Part shown: in pieces, positions 29,721-38,704 of the stretch
Layout: every line of letters starts with the position of its first letter
Position numbering within the stretch: the stretch's first letter is position 1
NCBI RefSeq assembly: GCF_019668505.1
Contig: NZ_AP024371.1
Location: 620,001 to 684,000 of the forward strand
Reading direction: 5' to 3'
Source: Borrelia miyamotoi
GTDB lineage: Bacteria; Spirochaetota; Spirochaetia; Borreliales; Borreliaceae
DNA: 64,000 nt
The notes under the pieces: model-generated
Databases searched by the model: none
What the model was told of the DNA's origin: nothing
Seen by the model: the letters and a program-made list of their open reading frames with translations, nothing else
Position numbers and translations under genes: made by a program

Positions 29721-30680
29721 ATGGAATTTAGAAAATTATTGTTTGTTATATCACTTACTGTTGTTTCTTTTATGCTTTTTTCTAGAGATTATAAGGGCCT
29801 TGATTTTAAGATAAAGTTTTTCAATCAATCAATTTATCGTGTTAATAATAATGTTTCTATTGAAGTTTCGCTTAGCAATTTATCTGATGATTTACTTACT
29901 CTTGAAATAGGCGATATTAATACTTTTGGTTTTGATTTTGATGTTACAGGTACTACTAACATAAAAGTTAAAAGACCTCTTGAGTATGTTAGAAATAGAG
30001 CAAAAAATATCGCAATTCCTGTGAGAACTTTGACCTTAAGACCTAATGAGAGATTTTCTGTAGTTATGAACTTAAATCAATTTGTGCAATTTGATAAAGA
30101 TGGAGTCTATTTTGTCAAAGGTGTGTTTTTTCCAGATATCTCAGATCCACAAAAAAGTATAGAGTCTAATGTTATTACTTTGTTTTTAAAGCCTAAAATG
30201 GGCAATGGTGCTGAAGAATTTGATTTTTCTAATTTAACTTCTAATCATGAAATTCAGAATGTTTTGAAAAGAGAGAATCTATCTCCTGATAAGGTTGTTG
30301 AATATTTATTTTCAGCGTTGCGGCTTGGGGATAAAGAAAAATTCTTTTTGTATATTGATATTGAAAGTCTCATTTTAAATGATCGAAGTAAATCGTATCT
30401 TTATAAGCAGGAGCTTAAGTCGGGTTCTAACAATATGCTAGAAGAGTATAAGGAGTATTTGTGGAATAGTAGTAATTCTGATATTTCAAGAGTTCCAAGT
30501 AAATTTTCCATTGTTGAAACAACTTATACAGATTTTACAGGGAAAGTTGTGTCTGATGTGTATTTTGATGATGGTCATTTTTATGTAGCCAGACGGTATA
30601 CCTTTTTTTTAAAAAAGTATGATTATTGTTGGATCATTTATGATTATACTGTTCAAAATACTGGTATTAAGGAGAAATAG
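29721..30680 (+). CDS. Secreted protein of unknown function (BB0624 position)
   Basis: I do not recognise a firm family. Residues about 1-21 form a signal peptide (LLFVISLTVVSFMLFS), so the protein is likely periplasmic. Residues about 25-155 look like an all-beta domain with the rhythm of BsuPI-type or other immunoglobulin-like folds (VSIEVSLSNLSDD, TLTLRPNERFSVVMN). The rest has a helical segment and a beta-rich end resembling an NTF2-like fold; both are guesses. GAGGAG seven bases before ATG supports the start. It overlaps the following cell-wall amidase gene, which suggests an envelope role. Confidence 0.75.
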   Translation: MEFRKLLFVISLTVVSFMLFSRDYKGLDFKIKFFNQSIYRVNNNVSIEVSLSNLSDDLLTLEIGDINTFGFDFDVTGTTNIKVKRPLEYVRNRAKNIAIPVRTLTLRPNERFSVVMNLNQFVQFDKDGVYFVKGVFFPDISDPQKSIESNVITLFLKPKMGNGAEEFDFSNLTSNHEIQNVLKRENLSPDKVVEYLFSALRLGDKEKFFLYIDIESLILNDRSKSYLYKQELKSGSNNMLEEYKEYLWNSSNSDISRVPSKFSIVETTYTDFTGKVVSDVYFDDGHFYVARRYTFFLKKYDYCWIIYDYTVQNTGIKEK

Positions 30681-32703
30681 TAGTCCTTTTATTTTTAATA
30701 TTAAAAGATTTAGTATTATTCTGTGGACCATAAGTTCCTTTGTTTTACATGCCGATTTTAAACATGAAGTGGTTAAAGGTGATACCTTATATTCGCTCTC
30801 TCTTAAGTATAATGTTTCAATCAAAGAACTTAAAAGAGTAAATAGTCTTATATCTGAGAGTATTAGAATTGGACATGTGTTAGTTATTCCAAGTTCGACT
30901 AGGGCTAACAAAATTGTTGCTAGGAAGGTCGATGATAAGCCTAAGTTGAACGATATTAATACTAGTGCTAAGATTCATGTTGTTAAAGTCGGTGATACTA
31001 TTGGAGATATATCGAAAAGATATGGCATTAGGGAAAAAGAATTAATGGCTTGGAATAATTTAAGTTTTAAGAGTCTTAAGGTTGGTTCTAAGTTAAATTT
31101 AGATGAACCTGATTTTTTAAAGCCATATGTAGTTAAAAAGGGTGATTCTCTTTCAAAACTTTCCGTAGATTTTGATATTAGTGTTGAGGATATTGTACGC
31201 TTTAATTCTCTGGAGAATAAGAATTTAATGATTGGTCAAAAATTGTATATTAAAAGGGCTTTTGATAATATTAATTTTCATTATGTAAAGCAAGGAGAGA
31301 CTCTTGGTAAGATTGCATATATTTATGGAGTTACTGCAAAGCATCTTGTCCGTCTTAATGGCGAGAAAGCAACAAATTTGAAGGTAGATTCAGTTTTAGA
31401 TGTTTCCAAGATGATGGAAAAAAATTCGCCAAGTTTTAAGCCCTTACAATCAGAGACTGAAAAGCGCAGTAGTGAGACTTTTATATCCCATAAAGTGTCT
31501 GTTGGTGAGACATTATATAGCATTGCTCGTAGATATGGAATTTTGCTTGAAGATCTTAAGATTTGGAATAATTTGAGTGGAAATAGTATTTTTCATAATC
31601 AGGAACTTAAGATTTATAATAAGAGCAAAGGGGCAATTATTTCAGATAAAGATCTAAGGGAATTGTTGTTGGATAAATCTAGAAATGCTAAGACTAAGGT
31701 TAAAGCTATTGCAAATATTTCTTCTGCTAAGAGTAAAAAGTTAGATTTGAATTTTTCAGGTGTTTTAGACAGTAGGGATGCTTTTGATATTAGTGCTTTA
31801 GTTATTTTAGATCCTAAGATACCTATGTTTGAAGATAATGGAGTTTTCCATTATTGGTATAAGCCTAAAAAAGTGAGTCAACCAAGTGAGCTTTATTCAG
31901 AAGATTGGTATTCTCCTTTAAATGCCTATAAAAAAGCAAGTCAGCTTTTTAAAAGTTTTGAAAGTCTTGTACAATCTAGGTCGGTTAAAAATGTCAAGTT
32001 AAAAAATAAATTAATCATTATTGACCCTGGACATGGGGGACTTGATCCTGGTGCTATTGTTAAAGCTAGAGATGGACTTAATAATGAGATTTTTGTTGTA
32101 GAGGATGAATATGTTTATGATATTGCGTTAAGACTCTATGTATATCTTAAAGAATATGGAGCTAATGTTGAACTTACTATTTTATCACCTGATCATTTAA
32201 TTAGGGATAGTGTGTCTGCTAATAATACATTTGTTAATGTTAAGAATGAAGTCTATAATAATTATGATTTAAATAAAAATGATACAGTTGATTCTTGGAT
32301 AAATGGTACTCTGGAAGGTTTGAAAAAAAGATTATCTGTTGTAAATAAATTTATAAATAAGTATAAAAATTTTAAGGAAGAAGATGTTCTTTATATTAGT
32401 TTGCATTCCGATAATAGTATTGGTGCGCCTCGATGTATGGGATTTTATTATCAATCTGAGGAAGGCAAAGGATTTGATTCTCATTCTAAGAATATGATTG
32501 AAAAAATGACAGAAGATTTTAAAAGAGCCTCTTATATTAAGGGACAAAATCTTTATATGCTAAAAAATAACATTGTTAAGACCAAATTTTTAGTTGAGGT
32601 TAGAAATTTGGCATTTGACGAGGAGGCCTGGGCAATTAGATCTTCTAAGCTTAGAGATCGGGATTCTAGAATTCTTGCTGATGCTATTTTGAAAATCTTA
32701 TAA
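30619..32703 (+). CDS. Five-LysM N-acetylmuramoyl-L-alanine amidase
   Basis: This is a peptidoglycan hydrolase that cuts between muramic acid and the stem peptide, probably during cell separation. After a hydrophobic signal region (about residues 30-48) come five LysM repeats, each with a GDTL/GETL-type start. The Amidase_3 domain begins at LIIIDPGHGGLDPG (zinc His), continues with EDEYVYDIALRL (zinc Glu) and SLHSDNS (zinc His), and ends with the catalytic Glu in FLVEVRN. All key residues are present. The start is uncertain: ATG 30619 overlaps the upstream gene by 62 bases and ATG 30640 is equally possible. AAGGAG near 30670 has no standard start after it. Confidence 0.9.
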   Translation: MIIVGSFMIILFKILVLRRNSSPFIFNIKRFSIILWTISSFVLHADFKHEVVKGDTLYSLSLKYNVSIKELKRVNSLISESIRIGHVLVIPSSTRANKIVARKVDDKPKLNDINTSAKIHVVKVGDTIGDISKRYGIREKELMAWNNLSFKSLKVGSKLNLDEPDFLKPYVVKKGDSLSKLSVDFDISVEDIVRFNSLENKNLMIGQKLYIKRAFDNINFHYVKQGETLGKIAYIYGVTAKHLVRLNGEKATNLKVDSVLDVSKMMEKNSPSFKPLQSETEKRSSETFISHKVSVGETLYSIARRYGILLEDLKIWNNLSGNSIFHNQELKIYNKSKGAIISDKDLRELLLDKSRNAKTKVKAIANISSAKSKKLDLNFSGVLDSRDAFDISALVILDPKIPMFEDNGVFHYWYKPKKVSQPSELYSEDWYSPLNAYKKASQLFKSFESLVQSRSVKNVKLKNKLIIIDPGHGGLDPGAIVKARDGLNNEIFVVEDEYVYDIALRLYVYLKEYGANVELTILSPDHLIRDSVSANNTFVNVKNEVYNNYDLNKNDTVDSWINGTLEGLKKRLSVVNKFINKYKNFKEEDVLYISLHSDNSIGAPRCMGFYYQSEEGKGFDSHSKNMIEKMTEDFKRASYIKGQNLYMLKNNIVKTKFLVEVRNLAFDEEAWAIRSSKLRDRDSRILADAILKIL

Positions 32704-32708
32704 TTATG

Positions 32709-32726
32709 TGTCAAGTGTGCTTGACA
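32709..32726. promoter_or_regulatory. Short palindrome overlapping the tRNA-Asn -35 box
   Basis: TGTCAAG and CTTGACA form a perfect seven-base inverted repeat around TGTG. It begins six bases after the amidase stop, and its right arm contains the TTGACA of the tRNA-Asn promoter. It could be a weak terminator or an operator. Confidence 0.4.
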
Positions 32727-32749
32727 AAAGAGTTTCAATTTAGCATAAT
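32721..32749 (+). promoter_or_regulatory. Promoter of tRNA-Asn
   Basis: Consensus TTGACA at 32721-32726 and CATAAT at 32744-32749 are separated by 17 bases. The -10 box ends 14 bases before the tRNA. Confidence 0.75.
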
Positions 32750-32763
32750 ATCTAAGTGTTAAA

Positions 32764-32835
32764 TCCCCTATAGCTCAGCGGTAGAGCAGGTGGCTGTTAA
32801 CCACTTGGTCGGAGGTTCAATTCCTTCTGGGGGAG
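32764..32835 (+). tRNA. tRNA-Asn (GTT)
   Basis: Acceptor stem TCCCCTA with TGGGGGA, anticodon GTT in loop CTGTTAA, T loop TTCAATT. CCA is not encoded. It ends six bases before the 3' end of the converging rnmV gene. Confidence 0.94.
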
Positions 32836-32841
32836 CTTTTC

Positions 32842-33387
32842 TTATTTGTTTAAGATTATTTTTTCTATTTCTTCTCGTTTTATTTTAAAGTAATTAAGTC
32901 TTTCAAGTAATTTTTTATTATTACCACTTCCTAGTCTTAAGTGTTTTTGTATTTGTTTTCTTTTGTGTTTAGATTGTTCTCCTGTGATGCCAAGTTCTAT
33001 TAAATCATTTAAACTTAAACTTTCTTTTTGTTTCTCATGATAAAAAGTTCCTATTTTTTTTAAAATTTTTGTTATTTCAAGTTTAGAAGACATTTCCACC
33101 TCTTGATTGTTACTTTTAAGATGAGCATGCTTAATTTTGTCTTGGTTTAAGCAACCGACTCTTTTAAGGATATTTTTCCTAATTAGGTTTCCAGCTTTGT
33201 CACTATCAGTGAAAATAATTATTCCGTTTGTTTCTATTGCTTTTTTTAAAATATTGATAGTTTCTTGTGTAAGATATAATCCTCCAGTTTCAACTATAGT
33301 ACACTTAAATAATTCTTTTATTCTATTAGCATCATCTTTTCCTTCAACTACAATTATTTCTTTTATTTGTTCCAGGTTTAATTCCAA
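32842..33387 (-). CDS. rnmV: Ribonuclease M5
   Basis: RNase M5 makes the final cuts that mature 5S rRNA. The N-terminal TOPRIM domain has the metal-binding Glu of VVEGKDD (13-19) and the DxD of FTDSDKAG (about 58-65). The basic C-terminal half fits the family, and 181 residues is its usual size. The start is probably TTG at 33387, inside the last ten bases of the aminopeptidase gene, without a clear ribosome-binding site of its own. Translation by coupling is therefore likely. Confidence 0.88.
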   Translation of the reverse strand: MELNLEQIKEIIVVEGKDDANRIKELFKCTIVETGGLYLTQETINILKKAIETNGIIIFTDSDKAGNLIRKNILKRVGCLNQDKIKHAHLKSNNQEVEMSSKLEITKILKKIGTFYHEKQKESLSLNDLIELGITGEQSKHKRKQIQKHLRLGSGNNKKLLERLNYFKIKREEIEKIILNK

Positions 33388-34646
33388 TTTTCAAAAAATG
33401 ATCTAACAAGTTTTATTGCTTCTATATGATCTGAGATTGCAATAGTTTCTCTTAAAGAGTGCATTCCCCACATTGGAGTTCCAATGTCTATGGTTTCGAT
33501 GCCTGTTTGGGAATTTGAAATTGGACCAATTGTGCTTCCAGTGTTGGTATTTGCTTTCATTATTATTTCTTGAATTTTAATATTATTTTTCATAGCTAGT
33601 GATTTTAGTTTTGCGCAGCTATTTGCTGTTGTTGCATATTTGAAGTTGGCATTGCTTTTAATAGTTACTCCTTTCCCTAGACTGATTTGATAGCTTGGAT
33701 CATGTTTGTCTATATAACCTGGATGAGCCCCATGTGCACCATCCATTGAAATGTTGAATGATTTATTTAGTTTTATTAAGTGTTCTTCTTTTCCTAGATT
33801 TAAAACATGATCAATTCTTTCTAAGACTTCTGTTAATAGTTTTGAATTAGCTCCTCTGGAAGTTAAAGACCCAATCTCTTCATTGTCGAAAAATACAATT
33901 ACTTTGTTTTTATTGTTATTCGTGTTAATAAATGCATTCATGATGGCGTGACATCCTGATTTATTGTCAAGGTTTTTGGATGCTAAAAATTCACCCTCGC
34001 TGCCTATGATTTTGGCAGGTTCAGCTGCTGTGAATATTAAGTCGCATGATAGAAAATCTTTTTTAGATATTTGCAGTTTTTCTAGAATTTTTTCTTTAAT
34101 GCTCTTTTGAAGACTTGTAATGATTACAATGTGTTCATGAGCATCATATGCAAATCCTTCATTTACTTGTCGGTTTAGGTGAATAGCTACATTTGGTATA
34201 ATTCCAATATTTTCAATTGTTATGAGTTCTGAGTTAATTATTCCATCTTTATTAAAGTATACAACTCCTGCTAAATTTAAGTCTCTATCAGTCCATGTTG
34301 AAATTATTGGGCTGCCATAGACTTCTATATGGTTAGAAAATACATTACTTTTTTGCTTTATAGATTCTGTTTTAAGTTTTAATCCAGGACTATCAGAGTG
34401 TGCTGTTGCTATTAAGAATGGTTCATGTATGTTGTTAATGTTGATGTTGAATGCAATAAGACTTGTTTCTTCCTTTTTTACATAATAGTATCCCGTTTTT
34501 AATGACCATTTATCATCAAGTTTTAATTCCTTTGCATTAAGATAATACATCAGCTTTTTTTCGATGTAGTTTACTAAATGGTATGGAGTTAAGCTTTTAT
34601 CCAGTAACTTTTGGAAGTGTGATATATCTAATGTATGGTCATTCAT
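33378..34646 (-). CDS. apeB: M18 family aminopeptidase
   Basis: This is a zinc aminopeptidase of the aspartyl aminopeptidase family that trims N-terminal residues from peptides in the cytoplasm. Metal-ligand segments are LIATAHSDSPGLK, the DNKSGCHA region and FFDNEEIGSLTSRGA, with a late GMHSLRE containing the last His. The length of 422 residues is normal. ATG 34646 follows AAAGGAG by ten bases. It overlaps rnmV by ten bases and leads that two-gene unit. Confidence 0.92.
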   Translation of the reverse strand: MNDHTLDISHFQKLLDKSLTPYHLVNYIEKKLMYYLNAKELKLDDKWSLKTGYYYVKKEETSLIAFNININNIHEPFLIATAHSDSPGLKLKTESIKQKSNVFSNHIEVYGSPIISTWTDRDLNLAGVVYFNKDGIINSELITIENIGIIPNVAIHLNRQVNEGFAYDAHEHIVIITSLQKSIKEKILEKLQISKKDFLSCDLIFTAAEPAKIIGSEGEFLASKNLDNKSGCHAIMNAFINTNNNKNKVIVFFDNEEIGSLTSRGANSKLLTEVLERIDHVLNLGKEEHLIKLNKSFNISMDGAHGAHPGYIDKHDPSYQISLGKGVTIKSNANFKYATTANSCAKLKSLAMKNNIKIQEIIMKANTNTGSTIGPISNSQTGIETIDIGTPMWGMHSLRETIAISDHIEAIKLVRSFFENWN

Positions 34647-34734
34647 TTTTGTTTTTCTCCTTTGGTTTGATTGTTTTAATACCTAATATTTTATTATAAT
34701 AAATTAATAAGTGTACATATATTAAGGAGATTAA

Positions 34735-35460
34735 ATGCGTAGATTTTATAAGTTGATATTTGTGCCTTTAATATTTATTGCTTGTACTGCAATTTCAGAA
34801 GTTAATTTAAAAGATGATGTGAGTGGGACGGTTTCATTAGAATTTAATGTTAATAAAGAATTTGAGAAGGTCAGGAAAGAAATTGTGACAACTCTTGGGG
34901 GAGAGGAAGTTGCTAAAATTCCTCTTTTTCCTATTGATATAATAAAGCAATATTTTGACAATGAAGGTAAAAACTTAGGTTTAAAACTTTTAAAGATTAA
35001 GTCAGATGGTGATTCTTTTTATTTGGATTTTCAATTTGGTAGTTTGATTAAGATTTTAAAAGATTATCTTGAAGATGAGAAAATGCCTATATTTACGGTA
35101 AAAAATAAGAATGGAAAAAATGTTCTTGAGATTGATGCTAATTTGAAAAATATTACTAAGATTATTAATCTGAATAAGGAAGGTTTAAGTGATGCTCTTG
35201 CTGCACTTCTACCTTCGGAAGAAATGCCAATGTCAGAGAAGGAGTATAAGGATGTCTTAGTTTACTTTTTCTCAGATTTTACTCCGCATGCAAGCGAGCT
35301 TATTGATAACTCTGATATGACAGTTAAGATTAAGACATCAAGGAAAATTCAAGAACAGTTTGGATTTAATCAAATTGACTCAAATACTTTAGAACTTAAG
35401 TTGAGTATGATTAGAACCTTAAGCTTTGAAAAGCCAATAAAATTGAAGTTGGTTTATTAA
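34735..35460 (+). CDS. Putative lipoprotein (BB0628 position)
   Basis: The N-terminus is a lipoprotein signal: basic MRRFYK, a hydrophobic core, and a permissive spirochaetal lipobox ending at Cys17 (IFIAC). The mature part (about 225 residues) is acidic and mixed alpha/beta with no family I recognise. AAGGAG sits six bases before the ATG. It is a single-gene unit between the divergent aminopeptidase and a terminator shared with fruA. Its surface or periplasmic location cannot be told from sequence. Confidence 0.8.
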   Translation: MRRFYKLIFVPLIFIACTAISEVNLKDDVSGTVSLEFNVNKEFEKVRKEIVTTLGGEEVAKIPLFPIDIIKQYFDNEGKNLGLKLLKIKSDGDSFYLDFQFGSLIKILKDYLEDEKMPIFTVKNKNGKNVLEIDANLKNITKIINLNKEGLSDALAALLPSEEMPMSEKEYKDVLVYFFSDFTPHASELIDNSDMTVKIKTSRKIQEQFGFNQIDSNTLELKLSMIRTLSFEKPIKLKLVY

Positions 35461-35481
35461 ACTTTGTATAATATTCTTTTT

Positions 35482-35509
35482 AAGAGATAAGCATTAATCC
35501 TTATCTCTT
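35482..35509. terminator. Convergent terminator of the lipoprotein and fructose PTS genes
   Basis: A ten-base-pair perfect stem (AAGAGATAAG with CTTATCTCTT) encloses an eight-base loop and is followed on the plus strand by TTTC. The stop codon of the fructose PTS gene lies in the loop and right arm. Confidence 0.75.
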
Positions 35510-37341
35510 TTCATAAGCCCTATTAATATGCTTGTTATTAAAGTTCCTATTAGGATAGATATTATCCACATTAATGGATGAATGACTATTGGAAGTATGA
35601 ATATACCGCCGTGTGGGGCCATGAGTTTTACTTCAAAGAGTGCAGATAAAAAACCTCCGATGGATGATCCTATTATGCATGCAGGTATTATTTTAAAAGG
35701 ATCTGTAGCTGCTAAAGGGATTACCCCTTCTGTTATGAAACATGCACCTAGAATATAACAAATTTTACCAGTTTCTTTTTCTTCTTGAGAGAACTTATTT
35801 TTGAAGATGCTAGTTGCAAGTGCAACTCCAAGTGGAGGAGTCATTCCTCCTAACATTATGCTTGCATGAGGGATATAATTTCCTGCAGTTATCATTGCAA
35901 TTCCAAATGCATAGGCTGCTTTGTTTATAGGACCGCCCATATCTATTGCCATCATGCCACCAAGTAGTGCACCCAATAGTGCCATATTTGTTCCGCTAAG
36001 TGAGTTTAATATATTTGTTATGGATATATTAATATATGCAATTGGTGCTAACAATGAGTATGTTAACAAGCCTGATATTAGTACTGAGAAGAGAGGATAG
36101 GTTAAGACGGGGTTTATATTACTTATTTTTGGCGATATTATTTTTTTACTTATTGATTTTATTGCTAAAGTTACATATCCTGAAATGAATCCTGCTAAGA
36201 TCCCTCCTAAGAAACCTGCATTTCCTCTGCTCATCATTAATCCTGTAATCATGCCGGGTGCAAGTCCAGGACGTTCTGCTATGCTGAATGAAATGTACCC
36301 AGCAAGTATTGGAATCATTAGGAAAAAAGCATTGCCATTGCCGATTTGCATTAAAATATCAGCTATTTTATTATAGCTTGCATCATTTGGATCAAAGGCT
36401 TTAATGCCAAACATGAATGATATTGCAATAATTATTCCTCCAGATACTACAAATGGGAGCATAAAGGATACACCATTCATTAAGTGTTTATATGCATTTC
36501 CTGTTTTTTGAGCTTTTTCGCTTTTTCCTTTTACTTTATTACTAGTATAAATTTTTGCCTTATTATCAAGAATGTTTTGAATGAGTTCTTTTGCTTTGTG
36601 TATTCCCTCTTTTACTTCAACTTCAATTAGTGGTTTACCATCAAACCTTTCTTTATTAACGGTTTTACCAGATGCAATAATTATACCTTTTGCTCTTTTT
36701 ATCTCCTCATCTTCTATTAGATTATCAATTCCACTAGAGCCATTAGTTTCTACTTTGATTTCTACTTTTAGTTCAGTTGCTGCTCGTTTTAGGCTTTCGG
36801 CTGCCATATATGTATGGGCAATTCCTGTGGGGCAGGCTGTTACTGCTAGAATGAAGGGCTTAGAACCAGTTTTGTTTATGCTTGCATTTGTATTGCCATT
36901 TAAAAGAATTTCTAAGAATTTGTCTGTGTTGTTTGTGGTCATGATTTTTTGTCTTAGAACTTCATTATTAAATATGTTATTAAGATGGGATATTATTTTA
37001 ATATGGGTGTCGCCTGTGATATTTTCGGGCACAGCCATCATGAAGAATAATTTTGAGAGCTTTAAGTCAGAAGCGTTAAAATCAAAACCTTCTCCTTTAA
37101 CTCTTAATATAGCTATTCCATGTTTCTCAACGAAATTACCTTTTGCATGTGGCATTGCAATATATTCTTCAAGGCCTGTGCCGCTTATTGACTCTCGTTT
37201 TTTAATCTCTTTTATAAAATCTTCTTTGTTTTTTAGATATCCATTTTCATTAAGCATATCGGCCATTTTTTCAATGACATCATCTTTGCTTTTTCCCTCA
37301 TAATTTAATATTATTAATTTTTTAGAAAATAACTCTTGCAT
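35494..37341 (-). CDS. fruA: Fructose-type PTS transporter, IIABC
   Basis: This membrane protein imports and phosphorylates fructose (or mannose) using phosphate from HPr. Domain order is IIA (phospho-His about 65 in AMPHAKGN), IIB (phospho-Cys about 170 in VTACPTGIAHTYMAAE) and IIC from about residue 285, with eight or more membrane segments. The open frame allows GTG at 37350, but AAGGAG is eight bases before ATG 37341, which gives 615 residues. Divergent to fruK, whose product phosphorylates fructose 1-phosphate, so the two likely form one pathway. Confidence 0.93.
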   Translation of the reverse strand: MQELFSKKLIILNYEGKSKDDVIEKMADMLNENGYLKNKEDFIKEIKKRESISGTGLEEYIAMPHAKGNFVEKHGIAILRVKGEGFDFNASDLKLSKLFFMMAVPENITGDTHIKIISHLNNIFNNEVLRQKIMTTNNTDKFLEILLNGNTNASINKTGSKPFILAVTACPTGIAHTYMAAESLKRAATELKVEIKVETNGSSGIDNLIEDEEIKRAKGIIIASGKTVNKERFDGKPLIEVEVKEGIHKAKELIQNILDNKAKIYTSNKVKGKSEKAQKTGNAYKHLMNGVSFMLPFVVSGGIIIAISFMFGIKAFDPNDASYNKIADILMQIGNGNAFFLMIPILAGYISFSIAERPGLAPGMITGLMMSRGNAGFLGGILAGFISGYVTLAIKSISKKIISPKISNINPVLTYPLFSVLISGLLTYSLLAPIAYINISITNILNSLSGTNMALLGALLGGMMAIDMGGPINKAAYAFGIAMITAGNYIPHASIMLGGMTPPLGVALATSIFKNKFSQEEKETGKICYILGACFITEGVIPLAATDPFKIIPACIIGSSIGGFLSALFEVKLMAPHGGIFILPIVIHPLMWIISILIGTLITSILIGLMKRDKD

Positions 37342-37456
37342 AGGGGACACTCCTTGCTATATTTATTATAGCATCCATATTATACTTATCATTATTAGTA
37401 TGGATATTGTATCATATGGTGATTAATTATTACATTTATTTAATGAGGAGATTATT

Positions 37457-38365
37457 TTGATATATACGCTTACGCTTAATCCTTCTGTTGATTATAAAAT
37501 ATTTGTAGATGGATTTCAGAAAGGATGTCTTAATTATGTAGCTAGGGATGATTTTTTTGCTGGTGGTAAAGGAATAAATGTAAGTAGTGTACTTAAGAAT
37601 TTTCAAATGGAAAGTGTTATTTTTGGATTTTTGGGTGGATTTACAGGTAATTATATAAAAAACTCTCTTGATTTGATGGGGATAGAACATGATTTTGTTA
37701 GTATAGCTGGTAATACCAGAATAAATATTAAAATGATGTCAGATGGAAAAGAAACAGAAATTAATGGAAATTCACCTGCTATTCTTCAGAGTGATTTTCA
37801 ATCTTTAATTTTAAAATTGAAAAAATTGGATAAAGGTATGTTAGTTATGTCTGGTAGTGTTCCAAGCTCACTTGGATGTGGAGCTTATAATGAAATAGCT
37901 GAGCATCTCTCAAGAGATATTCAGTTAATTATTGATACTAGTGGTCTTGCTTTGCGAAAGGTTGTAGATCTTAATCCTTTTTTAATCAAGCCAAATATCA
38001 AGGAACTTGAAGAAATTTTAGATATGAATTTGAATTCTACTAAGGAGCTAATTGATGCTGGATGTAAGATTGTGGAAATGGGTGTGCAAAATATTATAGT
38101 TTCAATGGGAAGCGATGGGGCTATCTTTATTAATAATAAAGATATTTTTGTGGCTAGTGTTCCTAAAATTAATTCAGTAAGCACTATTGGGGCAGGAGAT
38201 TCTGTTGTTGCTGGCTTTATATATGCATATCAAAATGGAAGTTCTCTTTGTGATTCTTTTAGATTTGGAGTTGCATCAGGTACCTCAACAGCACTTAAAG
38301 GGCAACTTTGTAATCTTGATGATGTTAATGATACTTTTGATAAAGTGGGAATTAGGCGTCTTTAG
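37457..38365 (+). CDS. fruK: 1-Phosphofructokinase
   Basis: This PfkB-family kinase converts fructose 1-phosphate to fructose 1,6-bisphosphate, the step after fructose PTS uptake. The ribokinase-fold signatures are AGGKGINVSSVL near the N-terminus and GAGDSVVAGF at the C-terminus, with the catalytic Asp in GAGD. At 302 residues it is normal. The start is TTG at 37457, supported by GAGGAG six bases upstream. It is divergent from the fructose transporter. Confidence 0.93.
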   Translation: MIYTLTLNPSVDYKIFVDGFQKGCLNYVARDDFFAGGKGINVSSVLKNFQMESVIFGFLGGFTGNYIKNSLDLMGIEHDFVSIAGNTRINIKMMSDGKETEINGNSPAILQSDFQSLILKLKKLDKGMLVMSGSVPSSLGCGAYNEIAEHLSRDIQLIIDTSGLALRKVVDLNPFLIKPNIKELEEILDMNLNSTKELIDAGCKIVEMGVQNIIVSMGSDGAIFINNKDIFVASVPKINSVSTIGAGDSVVAGFIYAYQNGSSLCDSFRFGVASGTSTALKGQLCNLDDVNDTFDKVGIRRL

Positions 38366-38411
38366 CGACTTTACTTAGGATAACTTGGATTTTTTTAAAT
38401 ATTAATGAGTT

Positions 38412-38507
38412 TTACATTTTAGTGGACTTTTCATGTTTTAGTGCAATTTCAATGATTGTTCTTATCATAACTTTATGTCTTGGATTTTTCTTTATCCTGA
38501 TGTGCAT
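38412..38507 (-). CDS. Possible 31-residue basic peptide
   Basis: A short minus-strand frame from ATG 38507 encodes a peptide rich in Lys, Arg, His and Ile (begins MHIRIKKNPRH). It lies 77 bases downstream of tRNA-Asp on the same strand. AAAGAA precedes the ATG but is weak, and a stop closes the frame just upstream. It sits where Lyme-group numbering has a hypothetical gene (BB0631), whose sequence I do not remember. It may be chance. Confidence 0.25.
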   Translation of the reverse strand: MHIRIKKNPRHKVMIRTIIEIALKHEKSTKM

Positions 38508-38584
38508 ATTCTTTATAATTAATATTAAAATGTGAAAAAATCACATAACCTAGACACAAATTTTTTCTTATAAAAGATTGTTAT

Positions 38585-38658
38585 CGGGAGCGACGGGACT
38601 CGAACCCGCGACCTCCTGCGTGACAGGCAGGCATTCTAACCATCTGAACTACGCCCCC
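38585..38658 (-). tRNA. tRNA-Asp (GTC)
   Basis: Acceptor stem GGGGGCG with CGCTCCC (one G-T pair), anticodon GTC in loop CTGTCAC, T loop TTCGAGT. CCA is not encoded. It lies 35 bases after the recD stop on the same strand. Confidence 0.95.
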
Positions 38659-38675
38659 AAATACAACACCTTAAA

Positions 38676-38704
38676 ATTATATGGTTTTTCTTTTTATTTG
38701 TCAA
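38676..38704 (-). promoter_or_regulatory. Perfect-consensus promoter of tRNA-Asp
   Basis: On the minus strand TTGACA (complement of 38699-38704) and TATAAT (complement of 38676-38681) are separated by 17 bases, an exact match to the sigma-70 consensus. The -35 box overlaps the last codons of recD. Confidence 0.85.

Noticed and set aside
36581-37303. 240-codon open frame on the plus strand opposite the fructose PTS gene
   Set aside because: It lies antisense within the IIA/IIB coding region of a convincing gene; its length reflects codon bias of the opposite strand and it has no ribosome-binding site or recognisable domain.
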